Assembly: GCF_001654965.1 (NCBI RefSeq)
Contig: NZ_LXEV01000021.1
Location: 186,001 to 250,000 of the forward strand
Reading direction: 5' to 3'
Source: Proteus hauseri ATCC 700826
Lineage (GTDB): Bacteria > Pseudomonadota > Gammaproteobacteria > Enterobacterales > Enterobacteriaceae
Length of the DNA stretch: 64,000 nucleotides
Below, piece by piece: positions 9,157-18,555 of this stretch. The position numbers and the translations under genes are program-made. The stretch's first letter is position 1. Each line of letters begins with the position of its first letter. Under the pieces are notes generated by a model. The model was given only the letters and a program-made list of their open reading frames with translations. It had not been told where the DNA came from and ran no database searches.

Positions 9157-9777
9157 ATGTTAACTATTTCAAGATTTAAAACAGTAATAGTATTAATGAC
9201 CAGTTTATTACTGAGTGCTTGTGATAATAATTCTACAACCAGCACAAGTAAAAAAATCGCTGATTATCCTGTTCAAGGAATATCAGGATTTAATATTCAT
9301 TATCCAACTTCATTTTCAATGAATAGAAAAGATACCGAACACTATTTTCAATTGTTACCTGATTATGTTCAGGATGTAACAACAGAAATGTTGGTCTATA
9401 AATCAGAGCCTATTTGCAATTTGACCGAAGTTCGTCTGGCTTATTTTAAAATGAACGAAATAATGACTTACGATATTAATTCAGGTGCTCAGGGAATAGT
9501 TGATAACATCGCGTTATTAGATGGGATGAAAGAAATATTTACATCAATAAAACCATTAGATATTTCAGGTTTTCAAGGTCGCCATGTTTTTTTTGAAGGG
9601 AAAATGGCGCAGGAAAATGTTAGTTATGAGGGGATATTAGTTGCTGATACAAAAACTAACCGTGTATGGCAGTTGCAATTTATTGCTGATGTAAATAGCC
9701 AATCAAATCGTGAAAAACATCGTCAACTTCTTGAATGCACAAGTGAATATGTTAATTCGATTACTATCGAAAAATAA
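9157..9777 (+). CDS. Putative iron-regulated lipoprotein of unknown function
   Basis: The open frame extends upstream to 9103, but that ATG sits inside a Fur box. The ATG at 9157 gives a normal lipoprotein signal: MLTISRFKTVIVLMTSLLLSAC, with a lipobox LSAC and lipidated Cys22. The mature part (about 185 residues) has no motif I recognise. The segments GFNIHYPTSFSM, WQLQFIADVN and the general layout recall DcrB-like periplasmic lipoproteins, but this is a weak impression. It stands alone between menI and sufA, with its own Fur box and a downstream hairpin. A role in the envelope under iron limitation is inferred from the Fur box only. Confidence 0.75.
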   Translation: MLTISRFKTVIVLMTSLLLSACDNNSTTSTSKKIADYPVQGISGFNIHYPTSFSMNRKDTEHYFQLLPDYVQDVTTEMLVYKSEPICNLTEVRLAYFKMNEIMTYDINSGAQGIVDNIALLDGMKEIFTSIKPLDISGFQGRHVFFEGKMAQENVSYEGILVADTKTNRVWQLQFIADVNSQSNREKHRQLLECTSEYVNSITIEK

Positions 9778-9846
9778 GTTAAAACAGCACACAATCCAAT
9801 AAGAGATAATCACAAAGGTGATGATATCTTATCCATCAAATAGGAG

Positions 9847-9898
9847 GCATAGAAAGAAAACTAAAACTATTTTTTAGCACCTCTTTTTATGCTTTTTT
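9847..9898 (+). terminator. Hairpin/terminator after the lipoprotein gene
   Basis: GCATAGAAAGA pairs with TCTTTTTATGC around an inner CTAAAA/TTTTAG hairpin, and T6 follows. The rest of the 9778-10183 gap holds AT-rich sequence and the suf promoter region with a Fur-like box. Confidence 0.6.
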
Positions 9899-10117
9899 CT
9901 CTACATTTCAGTAATAAACATATAAAGTGTATTTATATTGCAACTTTTATGCGTATTGTGCGAAATAAAAAGATAATTCAAAGTTTTATTTTTGTGATGA
10001 AAAACATTAAAGTGATATATTACAAATAGTTAGTTATTATCTTTAACTTGTTAAACTCAAAAATAGAACAAAAAATAAACATATCTGTAATATCCTTTCA
10101 AAAAACATGGTTGAAGT

Positions 10118-10136
10118 GATAAGGGTTATCATTACC
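10118..10136 (+). promoter_or_regulatory. Fur-like box upstream of sufA
   Basis: GATAAGGGTTATCATTACC matches 15 of 19 positions of the Fur consensus and lies 48 bases before the sufA start. Fur represses suf in E. coli, so the placement is expected. I could not identify IscR or OxyR sites with confidence. Confidence 0.6.
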
Positions 10137-10183
10137 ATTAGGGTTGGGAAAGATATTATTCTCCTTTTGAAATGAGGTCAGTA

Positions 10184-10552
10184 ATGACAAACAATGTTGA
10201 AACTTTTTCTCTTAACGACACAACATGGCAAGGTATTGTGCTAACGGATAATGCCGCAAAACATATTTGTCATTTAGTAGAGAAAAACCCTGATAGTCAG
10301 GGACTTTCCTTAAGTATCAAACCCTCTGGTTGTACAGGATATGGCTATGTTATTGAATTAGCCGCAGGCCCAACTGAAGATGACATTGTTTATGAACACA
10401 ATGGTGCAAAACTATTTGTTTCACTAAAAGCAATGCCATTTATTGATGGTTTGGTTGTCGATTATGTCCGTGAAGGACTCAATCAGATGTTTAAATTTAA
10501 TAATCCTAAAGCTCAAAATGTCTGCGGATGTGGTGAGAGCTTCGGGGTATAA
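10184..10552 (+). CDS. sufA: A-type Fe-S carrier SufA
   Basis: SufA receives Fe-S clusters from the SufBCD scaffold and passes them to apoproteins. The 122-residue protein has the three conserved cysteines of A-type carriers, Cys50 (KPSGCTGYGY) and Cys114/Cys116 (CGCGESFGV at the end). The frame also opens at 10172, but ATG 10184 has AGGT at good spacing and gives the same length as E. coli SufA. It is the first gene of sufABCDSE, with 17 bases before sufB. Confidence 0.95.
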   Translation: MTNNVETFSLNDTTWQGIVLTDNAAKHICHLVEKNPDSQGLSLSIKPSGCTGYGYVIELAAGPTEDDIVYEHNGAKLFVSLKAMPFIDGLVVDYVREGLNQMFKFNNPKAQNVCGCGESFGV

Positions 10553-10569
10553 CATAGTGAAGTCAGATT

Positions 10570-12072
10570 ATGTCTCAGAGCAATGTTGAAATAGGTGATG
10601 AAGTTCAGGACTGGCTGAGCTCACATCAATATAAAGAAGGTTTTTATACCGATATATCGACAGATACCCTTGAGAAAGGGCTAAACGAAGCCGTTGTACG
10701 TGCAATATCGGCAAAAAGAAATGAACCTGAGTGGATGCTTGAATTCCGGCTTGATGCTTATCGCCATTGGTTAGAAATGGAAGAGCCTCATTGGCTTAAA
10801 GCGGATTATCCTTCTTTGAATTATCAGGATTATAGCTATTATTCAGCACCATCTTGTAGCTCATGTTGTGCTAATGGTAGCTGTGAGGGTGGCTCTAATG
10901 AAGCTGTCACAAGTGATAAGCAAACGGCTCAAGATTACCTTACCAAAGAAGTTGAAGATGCATTTAATCAGCTTGGGGTGCCAGTAAGAGAAGGGCAAGC
11001 GGTTGCTGTTGATGCTATTTTTGACTCCGTTTCTGTTTCTACTACTTATCGAGAAGAGCTCGCTGAACACGGTATTATTTTTTGTTCGTTTAGTGAGGCT
11101 ATTCACGAATACCCTGACTTAGTTCGTCAATATCTTGGCACGGTAGTTTCTAGCCACGATAACTATTTTGCGGCATTAAACGCAGCTGTCGCCTCTGATG
11201 GCACCTTTGTTTATATTCCAAAAGGCGTGCGTTGCCCGATGGAATTATCCACTTATTTTCGTATTAATGCGGCACAAACAGGTCAGTTTGAGCGTACGAT
11301 TTTAGTGGCAGATGAAGGTAGTTATGTCAGTTATATCGAAGGTTGTTCAGCCCCGGTACGTGATACTTATCAATTACATGCAGCTGTTGTAGAAGTTATT
11401 ATTCATAAAGATGCAGAAGTAAAATATTCCACTGTACAAAACTGGTTCTCAGGCGGTGATAGCGAAGGTGGTATTCTTAACTTCGTCACCAAACGTGCTA
11501 TTTGTGAAGGCGAAAACGCCAAAATGTCATGGACACAATCTGAAACCGGTTCGGCTATTACGTGGAAATATCCAAGTGTGATCTTAAAAGGGGATAATTC
11601 AACGGCTGAATTTTTCTCTGTTGCTTTAACCAATGGTAGCCAACAAGCAGATACGGGAACGAAAATGATCCATATCGGCAAAAATACTAAATCAACCATT
11701 ATCTCTAAAGGTATTTCTGCGGGTAAAAGCCAAAACAGTTATCGCGGGTTAGTCAAAGTGCTTCCTTCTGCGAAAAATGCACGTAATTTCACACAATGTG
11801 ACTCTATGTTAATTGGAACACAATGTGGTGCGCATACTTTCCCTTATGTAGAAGTGATGAATAACTCAGCACAGCTTGAACACGAAGCGACAACGTCACG
11901 TATTGGTGAAGACCAACTATTTTATTGTCGTCAGCGTGGTTTAAGTGAAGATGATGCAATCTCAATGATTGTAAATGGATTTTGTAAAGACGTATTCTCA
12001 GAATTGCCGCTGGAATTTGCTGTAGAAGCACAAAAATTATTAGCAATCAGCTTAGAGCACAGCGTAGGTTAA
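10570..12072 (+). CDS. sufB: Fe-S cluster scaffold subunit SufB
   Basis: SufB is the main scaffold of the SufBC2D complex, where sulfur from SufS/SufE and iron are assembled under iron or oxidative stress. The 500-residue protein matches E. coli SufB almost throughout ([56 protein letters not shown], ending [10 protein letters not shown]). The cysteine-rich patch [11 protein letters not shown] near residues 96-106 is more cysteine-dense than the E. coli equivalent as I recall it. The gene is followed by sufC after 44 bases. Confidence 0.97.
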   Translation: MSQSNVEIGDEVQDWLSSHQYKEGFYTDISTDTLEKGLNEAVVRAISAKRNEPEWMLEFRLDAYRHWLEMEEPHWLKADYPSLNYQDYSYYSAPSCSSCCANGSCEGGSNEAVTSDKQTAQDYLTKEVEDAFNQLGVPVREGQAVAVDAIFDSVSVSTTYREELAEHGIIFCSFSEAIHEYPDLVRQYLGTVVSSHDNYFAALNAAVASDGTFVYIPKGVRCPMELSTYFRINAAQTGQFERTILVADEGSYVSYIEGCSAPVRDTYQLHAAVVEVIIHKDAEVKYSTVQNWFSGGDSEGGILNFVTKRAICEGENAKMSWTQSETGSAITWKYPSVILKGDNSTAEFFSVALTNGSQQADTGTKMIHIGKNTKSTIISKGISAGKSQNSYRGLVKVLPSAKNARNFTQCDSMLIGTQCGAHTFPYVEVMNNSAQLEHEATTSRIGEDQLFYCRQRGLSEDDAISMIVNGFCKDVFSELPLEFAVEAQKLLAISLEHSVG

Positions 12073-12116
12073 GTATTAACACATTTCTGGGTGTATCAAT
12101 ACCGAAGGCATATATT

Positions 12117-12863
12117 ATGTTAGATATCAAAAATTTACATGTCAGCGTTGAAGGCAATGAGATCCTAAAAGGATTAGATTTGCAGATTAAAGCCGGCGAA
12201 GTACATGCAATTATGGGGCCTAATGGCTCAGGTAAAAGTACATTATCAGCAACACTTGCTGGTCGTGATGAATATGAAGTTGATGATGGTACTATTACCT
12301 TTAAAGGCAAAGATCTATTAGCGCTAGAGCCAGAAGAGCGGGCGGGTGAAGGCATTTTTATGGCATTTCAATATCCAGTTGAAATTCCCGGTGTAAGCAA
12401 TCAGTTTTTTTTACAATCCTCTGTTAATGCTGTAAGAGAATATCGTGGTTTAGCGCCATTAGATCGTTTTGATTTTGAAGATTTTATTGAAGATAAAATT
12501 GCGCTACTTGATATGCCACAAGATTTGTTAACGCGTTCTGTTAACGTTGGTTTTTCTGGCGGCGAGAAAAAGCGTAACGATATTTTGCAAATGGCAGCGT
12601 TAGAGCCTGAATTATGCATTTTAGATGAAACAGATTCAGGGCTTGATATTGATGCGCTAAAAATTGTCTCTAATGGCGTAAATAGCCTACGTGATGGCAA
12701 ACGTGCCTTTATCGTTGTAACACACTATCAACGTATTTTAGATTATATCAAACCTGATTTTGTGCATGTGCTGTATCAGGGGAAAATCATTAAATCAGGT
12801 GATTTTTCATTGGCGCAAAAATTGGAGGAACAAGGTTATGGCTGGCTTATTGACCCTCAATGA
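12117..12863 (+). CDS. sufC: Suf complex ATPase SufC
   Basis: This ABC-type ATPase drives conformational change of the SufBC2D scaffold. It has 248 residues, with Walker A GPNGSGKST at 34-42, the signature SGGEKKR and Walker B LCILDETDSGLDID. It is cytoplasmic, not a membrane transporter. The last 26 bases overlap sufD, consistent with coupled translation. Confidence 0.96.
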   Translation: MLDIKNLHVSVEGNEILKGLDLQIKAGEVHAIMGPNGSGKSTLSATLAGRDEYEVDDGTITFKGKDLLALEPEERAGEGIFMAFQYPVEIPGVSNQFFLQSSVNAVREYRGLAPLDRFDFEDFIEDKIALLDMPQDLLTRSVNVGFSGGEKKRNDILQMAALEPELCILDETDSGLDIDALKIVSNGVNSLRDGKRAFIVVTHYQRILDYIKPDFVHVLYQGKIIKSGDFSLAQKLEEQGYGWLIDPQ

Positions 12864-14145
12864 AAAGCGTGAAAAACAGCGCCAAATAGAACAGCGCAAC
12901 CAACAGGCACTGAAAATGTTTGCTGACTTATATCACCAACGCAAAGGTGAAGATAATTTGCATTCACGTAACCACTGGTTAGAAGTCGAAAAAGTGGGTT
13001 TTCCTATTTATCGCCATGAAGATTGGCACTACACGCCTCTTGATGAAACGTTAAATCAGCAATATCAATTATTGCCCCCCTTTGATGTACAAAACATTGT
13101 AGTTAAGCAAGCGTTACCGTTAGATTGCTATCGTATTGTTATGGTGAATGGTACTTTTTCACCAACGGAGAGCACTAAAGATTTTGGCCCTTATCAGATT
13201 ACGTTATTAGATAGCCAAAGTGAGTTACCCGCAGCGATAAACGGAGAAGTGTTTTTACACTTAGTTGAGAGTTTGGCGCCACATCCGCTGCTAATCACCC
13301 TAAAGTCAGGGGTTATTGCCGACAAACCGCTCTATATTCTTAATATTACTCAAGGTAATGATATCGCTGAAGTAAATAGTGCCAATTATCGTTTCCATTT
13401 TGAAGTTGGCGCGAATGCACAAATGCAGGTGATTGAACACTATATTAGTGATAATGACGACAATCGCCATTTTACAGGTGCAAGATTAACAGCAAATATT
13501 GGTGATAATACCTCGTTTAATCATATTAAATTGGGTTTTGAAAATGCAGTCAGCCAGCACTTTGCTCATAATGATTTGGTGGTTGGCCGAGATGCCAGGG
13601 TTGATAGTTATGCTTTCTTATTGGGAAGTAAACTCACCCGACATCACACCAGTTCAGCGTTAAAAGGTGAAAATACCGAGCTTTCGATGAACAGTGTGGT
13701 ATTGCCTAAAGCGGGTGAGATTGCTGATACAAGAACATGGTTGATGCATAACGAGAAAAATTGCCAAAGTCGTCAACTGCATAAAACTATTGCAATGGAT
13801 GCAGGTAAAGCGGTGTTTAATGGCATGATCACGGTTACGCCTAAAGCGTTAAAAACGGATGGTCAAATGACCAACAATAACTTGCTATTAGGCGAAAAAG
13901 CACAGGTCGATACCAAGCCACAGCTCGAAATTTATGCTGATGACGTAAAATGTAGTCATGGTGCAACAGTGGGTCGTATTGATGATGAGCAGCTATTTTA
14001 TTTACGCTCTCGTGGTATCTCATTGAGTGCAGCACGTAAGATGATTATTCATGCTTTTGCAGCTGAACTAACTGAATCGTTAGAAAATAGCATAATTAAA
14101 GCGCATGTATTGGATAGAATTAATCAGCGCTTATCCGAGGTATAA
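12838..14145 (+). CDS. sufD: Fe-S cluster assembly protein SufD
   Basis: SufD is the SufB-like partner in SufBC2D and is needed for iron acquisition by the complex. The frame is open from 12760, but the ATG at 12838 begins MAGL like E. coli SufD and follows a GGAGG about ten bases upstream, inside the end of sufC. The 435-residue product is slightly longer than the E. coli protein (about 423). The C-terminal beta-helix block [20 protein letters not shown] is typical of the family. Confidence 0.95.
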   Translation: MAGLLTLNEKREKQRQIEQRNQQALKMFADLYHQRKGEDNLHSRNHWLEVEKVGFPIYRHEDWHYTPLDETLNQQYQLLPPFDVQNIVVKQALPLDCYRIVMVNGTFSPTESTKDFGPYQITLLDSQSELPAAINGEVFLHLVESLAPHPLLITLKSGVIADKPLYILNITQGNDIAEVNSANYRFHFEVGANAQMQVIEHYISDNDDNRHFTGARLTANIGDNTSFNHIKLGFENAVSQHFAHNDLVVGRDARVDSYAFLLGSKLTRHHTSSALKGENTELSMNSVVLPKAGEIADTRTWLMHNEKNCQSRQLHKTIAMDAGKAVFNGMITVTPKALKTDGQMTNNNLLLGEKAQVDTKPQLEIYADDVKCSHGATVGRIDDEQLFYLRSRGISLSAARKMIIHAFAAELTESLENSIIKAHVLDRINQRLSEV

Positions 14146-14153
14146 CCGTAATT

Positions 14154-15392
14154 ATGACGCAATTTATTGAAAAAGCACGTAGTGACTTTCCTATTTTGTC
14201 ACAGCAAGTAAGAGGTAAGCCATTGGTTTATCTCGACAGTGCAGCTAGTGCTCAAAAACCTATTTGTGTAATAGAGCATGAGAAAAATTTTGCGTTAACA
14301 CAATATGCCGCGGTTCATCGCGGCATTCATACGTTAAGTGCAGAAGCGACAACATTAGTTGAGAATGTGCGTAAACAAGCTGCTGATTTTTTAGGCGCTA
14401 ATAGCGAAGAAGAGATAGTTTTTGTTAAAGGAACAACCGAAGGCATTAACTTAGTCGCTAACACATATAGCCAGCGCTTTCTTAATGATGGCGACAATAT
14501 CATTATTACTGAAATGGAGCACCACGCTAATATCGTGCCTTGGTTTATGTTATCGAAACAATATGGTTTTGATATTCGCATTATTCCAATGTTGGAAAAT
14601 GGTCAATTAGATTTAACTAAGTTGCCGGAACTAATTGATGAGCGTACTAAGTTACTTAGTATTACTCATCAGTCTAATGTATTAGGTACAGTAAATCCTG
14701 TTGCAGATATTATTCGTGATGCTCGTCAATATTCGGCTCAACAGGGGGGTGAGTTACATATTTTGGTTGATGGTGCACAAAGTGCAATGCACCAGCTGAT
14801 TAATGTCTCACAAATCGATTGTGATTTTTTTGTTTGTAGTGGTCATAAACTTTATGGTCCCACTGGTATGGGGTTGTTGTACGGCAAAAAAGCGATTCTT
14901 GATGAGTTACCACCTTGGGAAGGGGGTGGTGCAATGATTAAGCATGTACATCTTAATGGTGATATTACTTATGCTGATGCACCTTGGCGCTTTGAGGCAG
15001 GAACCCCTAATATTATTGGTATAATAGGGTTAGGTGCAGCATTAAATTATCTCACCAAGCTGGGAATGAACGTTATTGCAGAGCATGAAAACAACCTTAT
15101 GCAATATGCCCAAGAGCAATTGAAAAAAGTAAAATCGTTAGTACTTTATGGTAATGAAAACCGTCAAGGTGTAATCGCGTTTAATTTGGGTAAACATCAT
15201 GCGTATGATGTAGGTACTTTTCTTGATAATTATGGCATTGCTATTCGCACAGGACATCATTGTGCGATGCCAATTATGGATTTCTATCAAGTGCCAGCGA
15301 TGTGCCGCGCTTCATTAGGTTTGTATAATAGTAAAGAAGATATTGATACATTAGTGAACGCACTGTTACGTGTTGAGATGTTATTAGGTTAA
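14154..15392 (+). CDS. sufS: Cysteine desulfurase SufS
   Basis: SufS is a PLP-dependent class V aminotransferase-fold enzyme that takes sulfur from cysteine as a persulfide and passes it to SufE. The 412-residue protein has the PLP lysine in [11 protein letters not shown] (Lys232) and the persulfide cysteine in RTGHHCAMP (Cys370). The short active-site loop marks it as type II (SufS), not IscS. It starts eight bases after sufD. Confidence 0.96.
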   Translation: MTQFIEKARSDFPILSQQVRGKPLVYLDSAASAQKPICVIEHEKNFALTQYAAVHRGIHTLSAEATTLVENVRKQAADFLGANSEEEIVFVKGTTEGINLVANTYSQRFLNDGDNIIITEMEHHANIVPWFMLSKQYGFDIRIIPMLENGQLDLTKLPELIDERTKLLSITHQSNVLGTVNPVADIIRDARQYSAQQGGELHILVDGAQSAMHQLINVSQIDCDFFVCSGHKLYGPTGMGLLYGKKAILDELPPWEGGGAMIKHVHLNGDITYADAPWRFEAGTPNIIGIIGLGAALNYLTKLGMNVIAEHENNLMQYAQEQLKKVKSLVLYGNENRQGVIAFNLGKHHAYDVGTFLDNYGIAIRTGHHCAMPIMDFYQVPAMCRASLGLYNSKEDIDTLVNALLRVEMLLG

Positions 15393-15417
15393 AGAATAAA
15401 AAAGAAAGAGGCTATTT

Positions 15418-15846
15418 ATGGCAGTTGCCAACTTACCCGATGAAACAAAATTACTGCGCAATTTTTCTCGTTGTCAGGACTGGGAGCAGCGCTATCTGTA
15501 TATGATGGAATTAGGTGAACGCCTTGTACCATTAACAGATGAACAACGTACCAGTGCAAATTTTATTGAAGGTTGCCAAAGCCAAGTTTGGATAGCTGTT
15601 GAATTGAATGAGCAAAAGCAGCTGGTACTTGTAGGTGATAGTGACGCAGGTATTGTAAAAGGGCTGGTGGCGTTGGTGATTATTTTGTTTCAAGGTAAAA
15701 CAATAGAGCAAGCATTAGCAACAGATGTAAAACACTATTTTGCATCGCTCGAACTTGAAAGTCATTTAACGCCATCTCGTACACAAGGCCTACATGCTAT
15801 GGTTACGACGCTTATTAAACGATTTTCAGATTACACTGTAGCGTAA
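15418..15846 (+). CDS. sufE: Sulfur acceptor protein SufE
   Basis: SufE accepts sulfane sulfur from SufS and delivers it to SufB. The 142-residue protein has the acceptor cysteine Cys53 in the conserved segment FIEGCQSQVW. It is the last gene of the operon. A large nested inverted repeat follows before ldtE. Confidence 0.95.
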   Translation: MAVANLPDETKLLRNFSRCQDWEQRYLYMMELGERLVPLTDEQRTSANFIEGCQSQVWIAVELNEQKQLVLVGDSDAGIVKGLVALVIILFQGKTIEQALATDVKHYFASLELESHLTPSRTQGLHAMVTTLIKRFSDYTVA

Positions 15847-15873
15847 ATGTTATCTAATCTCGTGGTAATATTC

Positions 15874-15937
15874 TAAACTGGCTTAATATATAATAAGAAT
15901 AAAGTACTATAATCTTATTATCATGATAGCCAGTTTA
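15874..15937. repeat. Nested perfect inverted repeats between sufE and ldtE
   Basis: The outer arms TAAACTGGCT (15874-15883) and AGCCAGTTTA (15928-15937) enclose inner arms ATAATAAGA (15890-15898) and TCTTATTAT (15913-15921). It could form a long two-part hairpin ending about 25 bases before ldtE. The T-tract is weak, so it may be the suf terminator or part of the ldtE leader. Confidence 0.7.
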
Positions 15938-15961
15938 CTTTATTTCTAAAATACGGGATCA

Positions 15962-16882
15962 ATGATGAATAAATGGTTAACCCTATTGGGTGTAGCGCTG
16001 TTAGGGATGAGCAGCCACTTATCTTATGCAAATGAATACCTGTTACCTGCTGATGGTGAGCGTATTATTGGTGAAAATTTTTCGTATATAGTTCCCGATG
16101 ATAAACGCCCACTAGAGGCTATTGCGTCCGAATACCAAGTGGGATTGCTCAATATGATGGAAGCCAATCCAGGTGTTGATCCCCTCTTACCTGCTGCAGG
16201 TAAAACCTTAACGATCCCATTACAGATGATTTTGCCTGATACTTTACATAAAGGCATTGTTATCAACCTTGCTGAATTACGCCTTTATTATTATCCCAAA
16301 GAGGGCGGAACTGTTGATGTTTATCCTATTGGAATTGGTCAATTAGGGCGAGAAACACCTGAAATGGTGACATCGATTTCTCAATTAATTAAAGATCCCA
16401 CTTGGACACCGACGGCGAATATTCGCAAAAACTATGCGGCTAAAGGGATCACGCTACCGGCTGTCGTCCCAGCTGGCCCTGAAAACCCAATGGGAGCATA
16501 TGCCCTAAGATTGGCACATAGTCGAGGTGAATATCTTATTCATGGTACTAATGCTGATTTTGGTATTGGCTTAAGAGTGAGTTCAGGCTGTATTCGTTTA
16601 AGACCAAATGATATTGAAACGTTATTTAATGTGGTACCTAAAGGTAGCCGTGTTCAAATAATTAATAAGCCGATTAAATTTACTGAAACCGCAGATGGTA
16701 GACAATTTATTGAAGTTCATCAGCCATTATCTCGTAACGCAGATGATGATCCACAAACCATGCCATTGACGTTTACTAAACAATTTAATGAGTGGTATGA
16801 AAGCGGTAAAGTAGATAAAGATAAAGCAGATGCAGAAATTATTCGTCGTTCAGGATTACCTGTAGATGTAACTGCCTATTAA
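15962..16882 (+). CDS. ldtE: L,D-transpeptidase (YkuD/ErfK family), LdtE-like
   Basis: Periplasmic enzyme that forms 3-3 crosslinks in peptidoglycan. Domains: a signal peptide (about residues 1-23, ending SYA), a LysM-like segment (about 40-88), then the YkuD catalytic domain with HGTNADFGIGLRVSSGC and catalytic Cys210 followed by IRLRPNDIE. It has 306 residues against about 334 in E. coli LdtE (YnhG). Its place between suf and lpp/pykF matches ynhG in E. coli. ATGs at 15962 and 15965 are both possible; the second has slightly better spacing from a weak GGGA. Confidence 0.88.
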   Translation: MMNKWLTLLGVALLGMSSHLSYANEYLLPADGERIIGENFSYIVPDDKRPLEAIASEYQVGLLNMMEANPGVDPLLPAAGKTLTIPLQMILPDTLHKGIVINLAELRLYYYPKEGGTVDVYPIGIGQLGRETPEMVTSISQLIKDPTWTPTANIRKNYAAKGITLPAVVPAGPENPMGAYALRLAHSRGEYLIHGTNADFGIGLRVSSGCIRLRPNDIETLFNVVPKGSRVQIINKPIKFTETADGRQFIEVHQPLSRNADDDPQTMPLTFTKQFNEWYESGKVDKDKADAEIIRRSGLPVDVTAY

Positions 16883-16907
16883 GTTTTTAACAACAGTAAT
16901 AAATAAT

Positions 16908-16936
16908 AAAACAGATGCTTAAGGCATCTGTTTTTT
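16908..16936 (+). terminator. Rho-independent terminator of ldtE
   Basis: ACAGATGC and GCATCTGT pair around a five-base loop, flanked by A's before and T6 after. Confidence 0.92.
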
Positions 16937-17054
16937 ATGTAAGGGGTAGGGTTTAAAGCTAAATAATAGGATAAAAGGCGCATTTTCAACATTAATTCAA
17001 CAAGTTTTCATTAATATCAATAATATCTTTTATTGATATAGGAACGTTGCGATT

Positions 17055-17309
17055 ATGGAAGTTAATTCAAGAAATAATACTAGTATTTTTGCACGTATTG
17101 CCTCTAGTATTGAAAATAAATTTAGTCAATTAGCCGATTCATTAACGTCAATTAAAAATAGTGGCAAAATATTTTTGTTTGGTAGTGAAGATCGTAAAAA
17201 TGAAAATATAAAATTGATATGTGCAGAAATTATTCAACGTAATTCTCCAATGTTAAACAATAAATCTGAAACTATAAATGAATATAAATTATCTTTTAAA
17301 AAAATATAA
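17055..17309 (+). CDS. Split accessory gene, 5' part (unknown function)
   Basis: An 84-residue open frame starting MEVNSRNNTSIFARIASS, preceded by AGGAACG. It ends at TAA 17307-17309 just after a run of seven A (17298-17304). The -1 frame is open from 17300 and runs without a stop to 17869, so one slip by -1 in the A-run would give a single protein of about 271 residues. The 3' part has no ATG, which supports one original gene. It is therefore a recent frameshift, a programmed or transcriptional slippage site, or a sequencing error. No homologue is recognised. It is AT-rich and sits between ldtE and lpp, which are close neighbours in E. coli, so it looks like an accessory insertion. Confidence 0.6.
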   Translation: MEVNSRNNTSIFARIASSIENKFSQLADSLTSIKNSGKIFLFGSEDRKNENIKLICAEIIQRNSPMLNNKSETINEYKLSFKKI

Positions 17310-17869
17310 GTATACGATATAAATATAAAATTGGTTCTAAAAGTGTCAATAAACTATTTAATATAATAAAAAATGAATTACTAAATCAGCATGATAACAA
17401 ACTAGACCTGAGAACGGGTCATAGAAATAAAGAAGTTAATTTTATATTGGCTACATTGTATGAAATTTACAAACAAGAAAATTATCTTATAGATAAACAT
17501 TTTGAATCGCAAAAGAATAAACAGCTAGCGCTAGTGAAGGAACAGCAAGTGCTAGTGAATGAGCAGCAAGGGCTAGTGAATGAACAGCTAGCGTTAGTAA
17601 ATAAACAGCTAGAAAATGAAAAGGCTATTTCATCTACAAGCTCATATTTAGTATTAGGTATTGAATCTTTAATTAAAGATAATTTTCTTATTCAAGAAAT
17701 TAAAAATGGGAAAATTAAAACAGTTAAACTTGATAAAAATAAAATTGTTAGTTTTCTTAAGTGTATTAATGAAAGACATAAAGACGAATTAGATAGTTAT
17801 AAGAAAGAGGTAGGAGAAAAAATAAAAGGAAAAGTGGTTAAAATTAGTCCGTTAGGTAAAGATTTTTAA
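17300..17869 (+). pseudogene. Split accessory gene, 3' part with coiled-coil heptads
   Basis: This is the -1 continuation of the 17055 frame. After an AT-rich lysine-rich stretch it encodes heptads of the form Q-x-x-L-V-x-E (LALVKEQQVLVNEQQGLVNEQ) from a 21-base tandem repeat, predicting a coiled coil, then a lysine-rich C-terminal segment ending KVVKISPLGKDF. Taken alone it could start only at TTG 17447 (MATLYEIYKQ) with no convincing ribosome site. I do not recognise the family. A heptad-rich protein in an accessory slot could be a secreted effector or an envelope protein, but no signal peptide is seen. Confidence 0.55.
17522..17605 (+). repeat. Four tandem 21-base repeats encoding coiled-coil heptads
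   Basis: Units begin at 17522, 17543, 17564 and 17585, each starting CAGC and sharing the CTAGTGAA-like core, with a partial fifth (CAGCTAGAAAATGAA). Each unit encodes one heptad, Q-[LQ]-[AVG]-L-V-[KN]-[EK]. The unit length keeps frame, so copy number could vary without breaking the protein. Confidence 0.9.
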
Positions 17870-17951
17870 TTACTCAAGTTATTTTAAATAGCTTAAAAAA
17901 TTTAACACAAAAGTGGTATGAAGCTCGCATAACAATGCGATATGAGATATA

Positions 17952-17986
17952 AAACAACGCCCTAACATAAGGTTAGGGCGTTGTTG
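17952..17986 (-). terminator. Rho-independent terminator of lpp
   Basis: The perfect arms ACAACGCCCTAAC and GTTAGGGCGTTGT surround a four-base loop. On the reverse strand TTTTAT follows, about 70 bases after the lpp stop. Confidence 0.88.
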
Positions 17987-18052
17987 ATATATCAAAAGTT
18001 TACAGTGTTAATCAGGCTAATTGATTGGCTTGATTATAAGTAAACAGTCACC

Positions 18053-18289
18053 TTATTTTTTATAAGTAGTAACTTGGTTATCTAAACGCTGATTTGCACG
18101 AGCTGCTTCGTCGTAAGCTGATTTAGCTTCAGCACGAGCAGACTGTACATCACCGCTTAACTGCTGAACTTGTGTATTTAAACGGCTTACATCAGAAGAG
18201 ATTTGATCTAATTGAGCATTGTTGCTGGAGCAACCCGCTAATAAGCTCGAAGCCACAATTACCGCACCCAGTACTAGTTTCGCTTTCAT
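18053..18289 (-). CDS. lpp: Major outer-membrane (Braun) lipoprotein Lpp
   Basis: The 78-residue precursor [20 protein letters not shown] has a lipobox LAGC. The mature part begins [18 protein letters not shown], a trimeric coiled coil of regular hydrophobic heptads, and ends YKK with the C-terminal lysine used for covalent attachment to peptidoglycan. The frame is open to 18334, but ATG 18289 has GAGGTT and gives the family length. L,D-transpeptidases make the Lpp-peptidoglycan bond, and ldtE lies nearby. A terminator follows. Confidence 0.96.
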   Translation of the reverse strand: MKAKLVLGAVIVASSLLAGCSSNNAQLDQISSDVSRLNTQVQQLSGDVQSARAEAKSAYDEAARANQRLDNQVTTYKK

Positions 18290-18555
18290 GGTAACAACCT
18301 CTATTATTAGTTTGTTTAAAGGAACAAGTAGCATTTTTATATGAAGCTATTAATAAGTATGGCACAGTTATAAAAAAGTGCCGGATTTATTTATAACTCA
18401 CTACTTACTCAGTATTTGAACAATAGGAAAAATAGCACCTAAAACGCAAATATTCAGTACAAAAAATGCGTGTTGTTTCACAAAAGAATTTTATTCATAA
18501 AAGTCTGATAGAAAAACATTTTATCTGTAGTTTTTCATTTTTATCAAAATTATGT

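Noticed and set aside
17522..17605. Direct repeats that could suggest a CRISPR array
   Set aside because: Units are 21 bases, contiguous, without spacers, and in frame as protein heptads.
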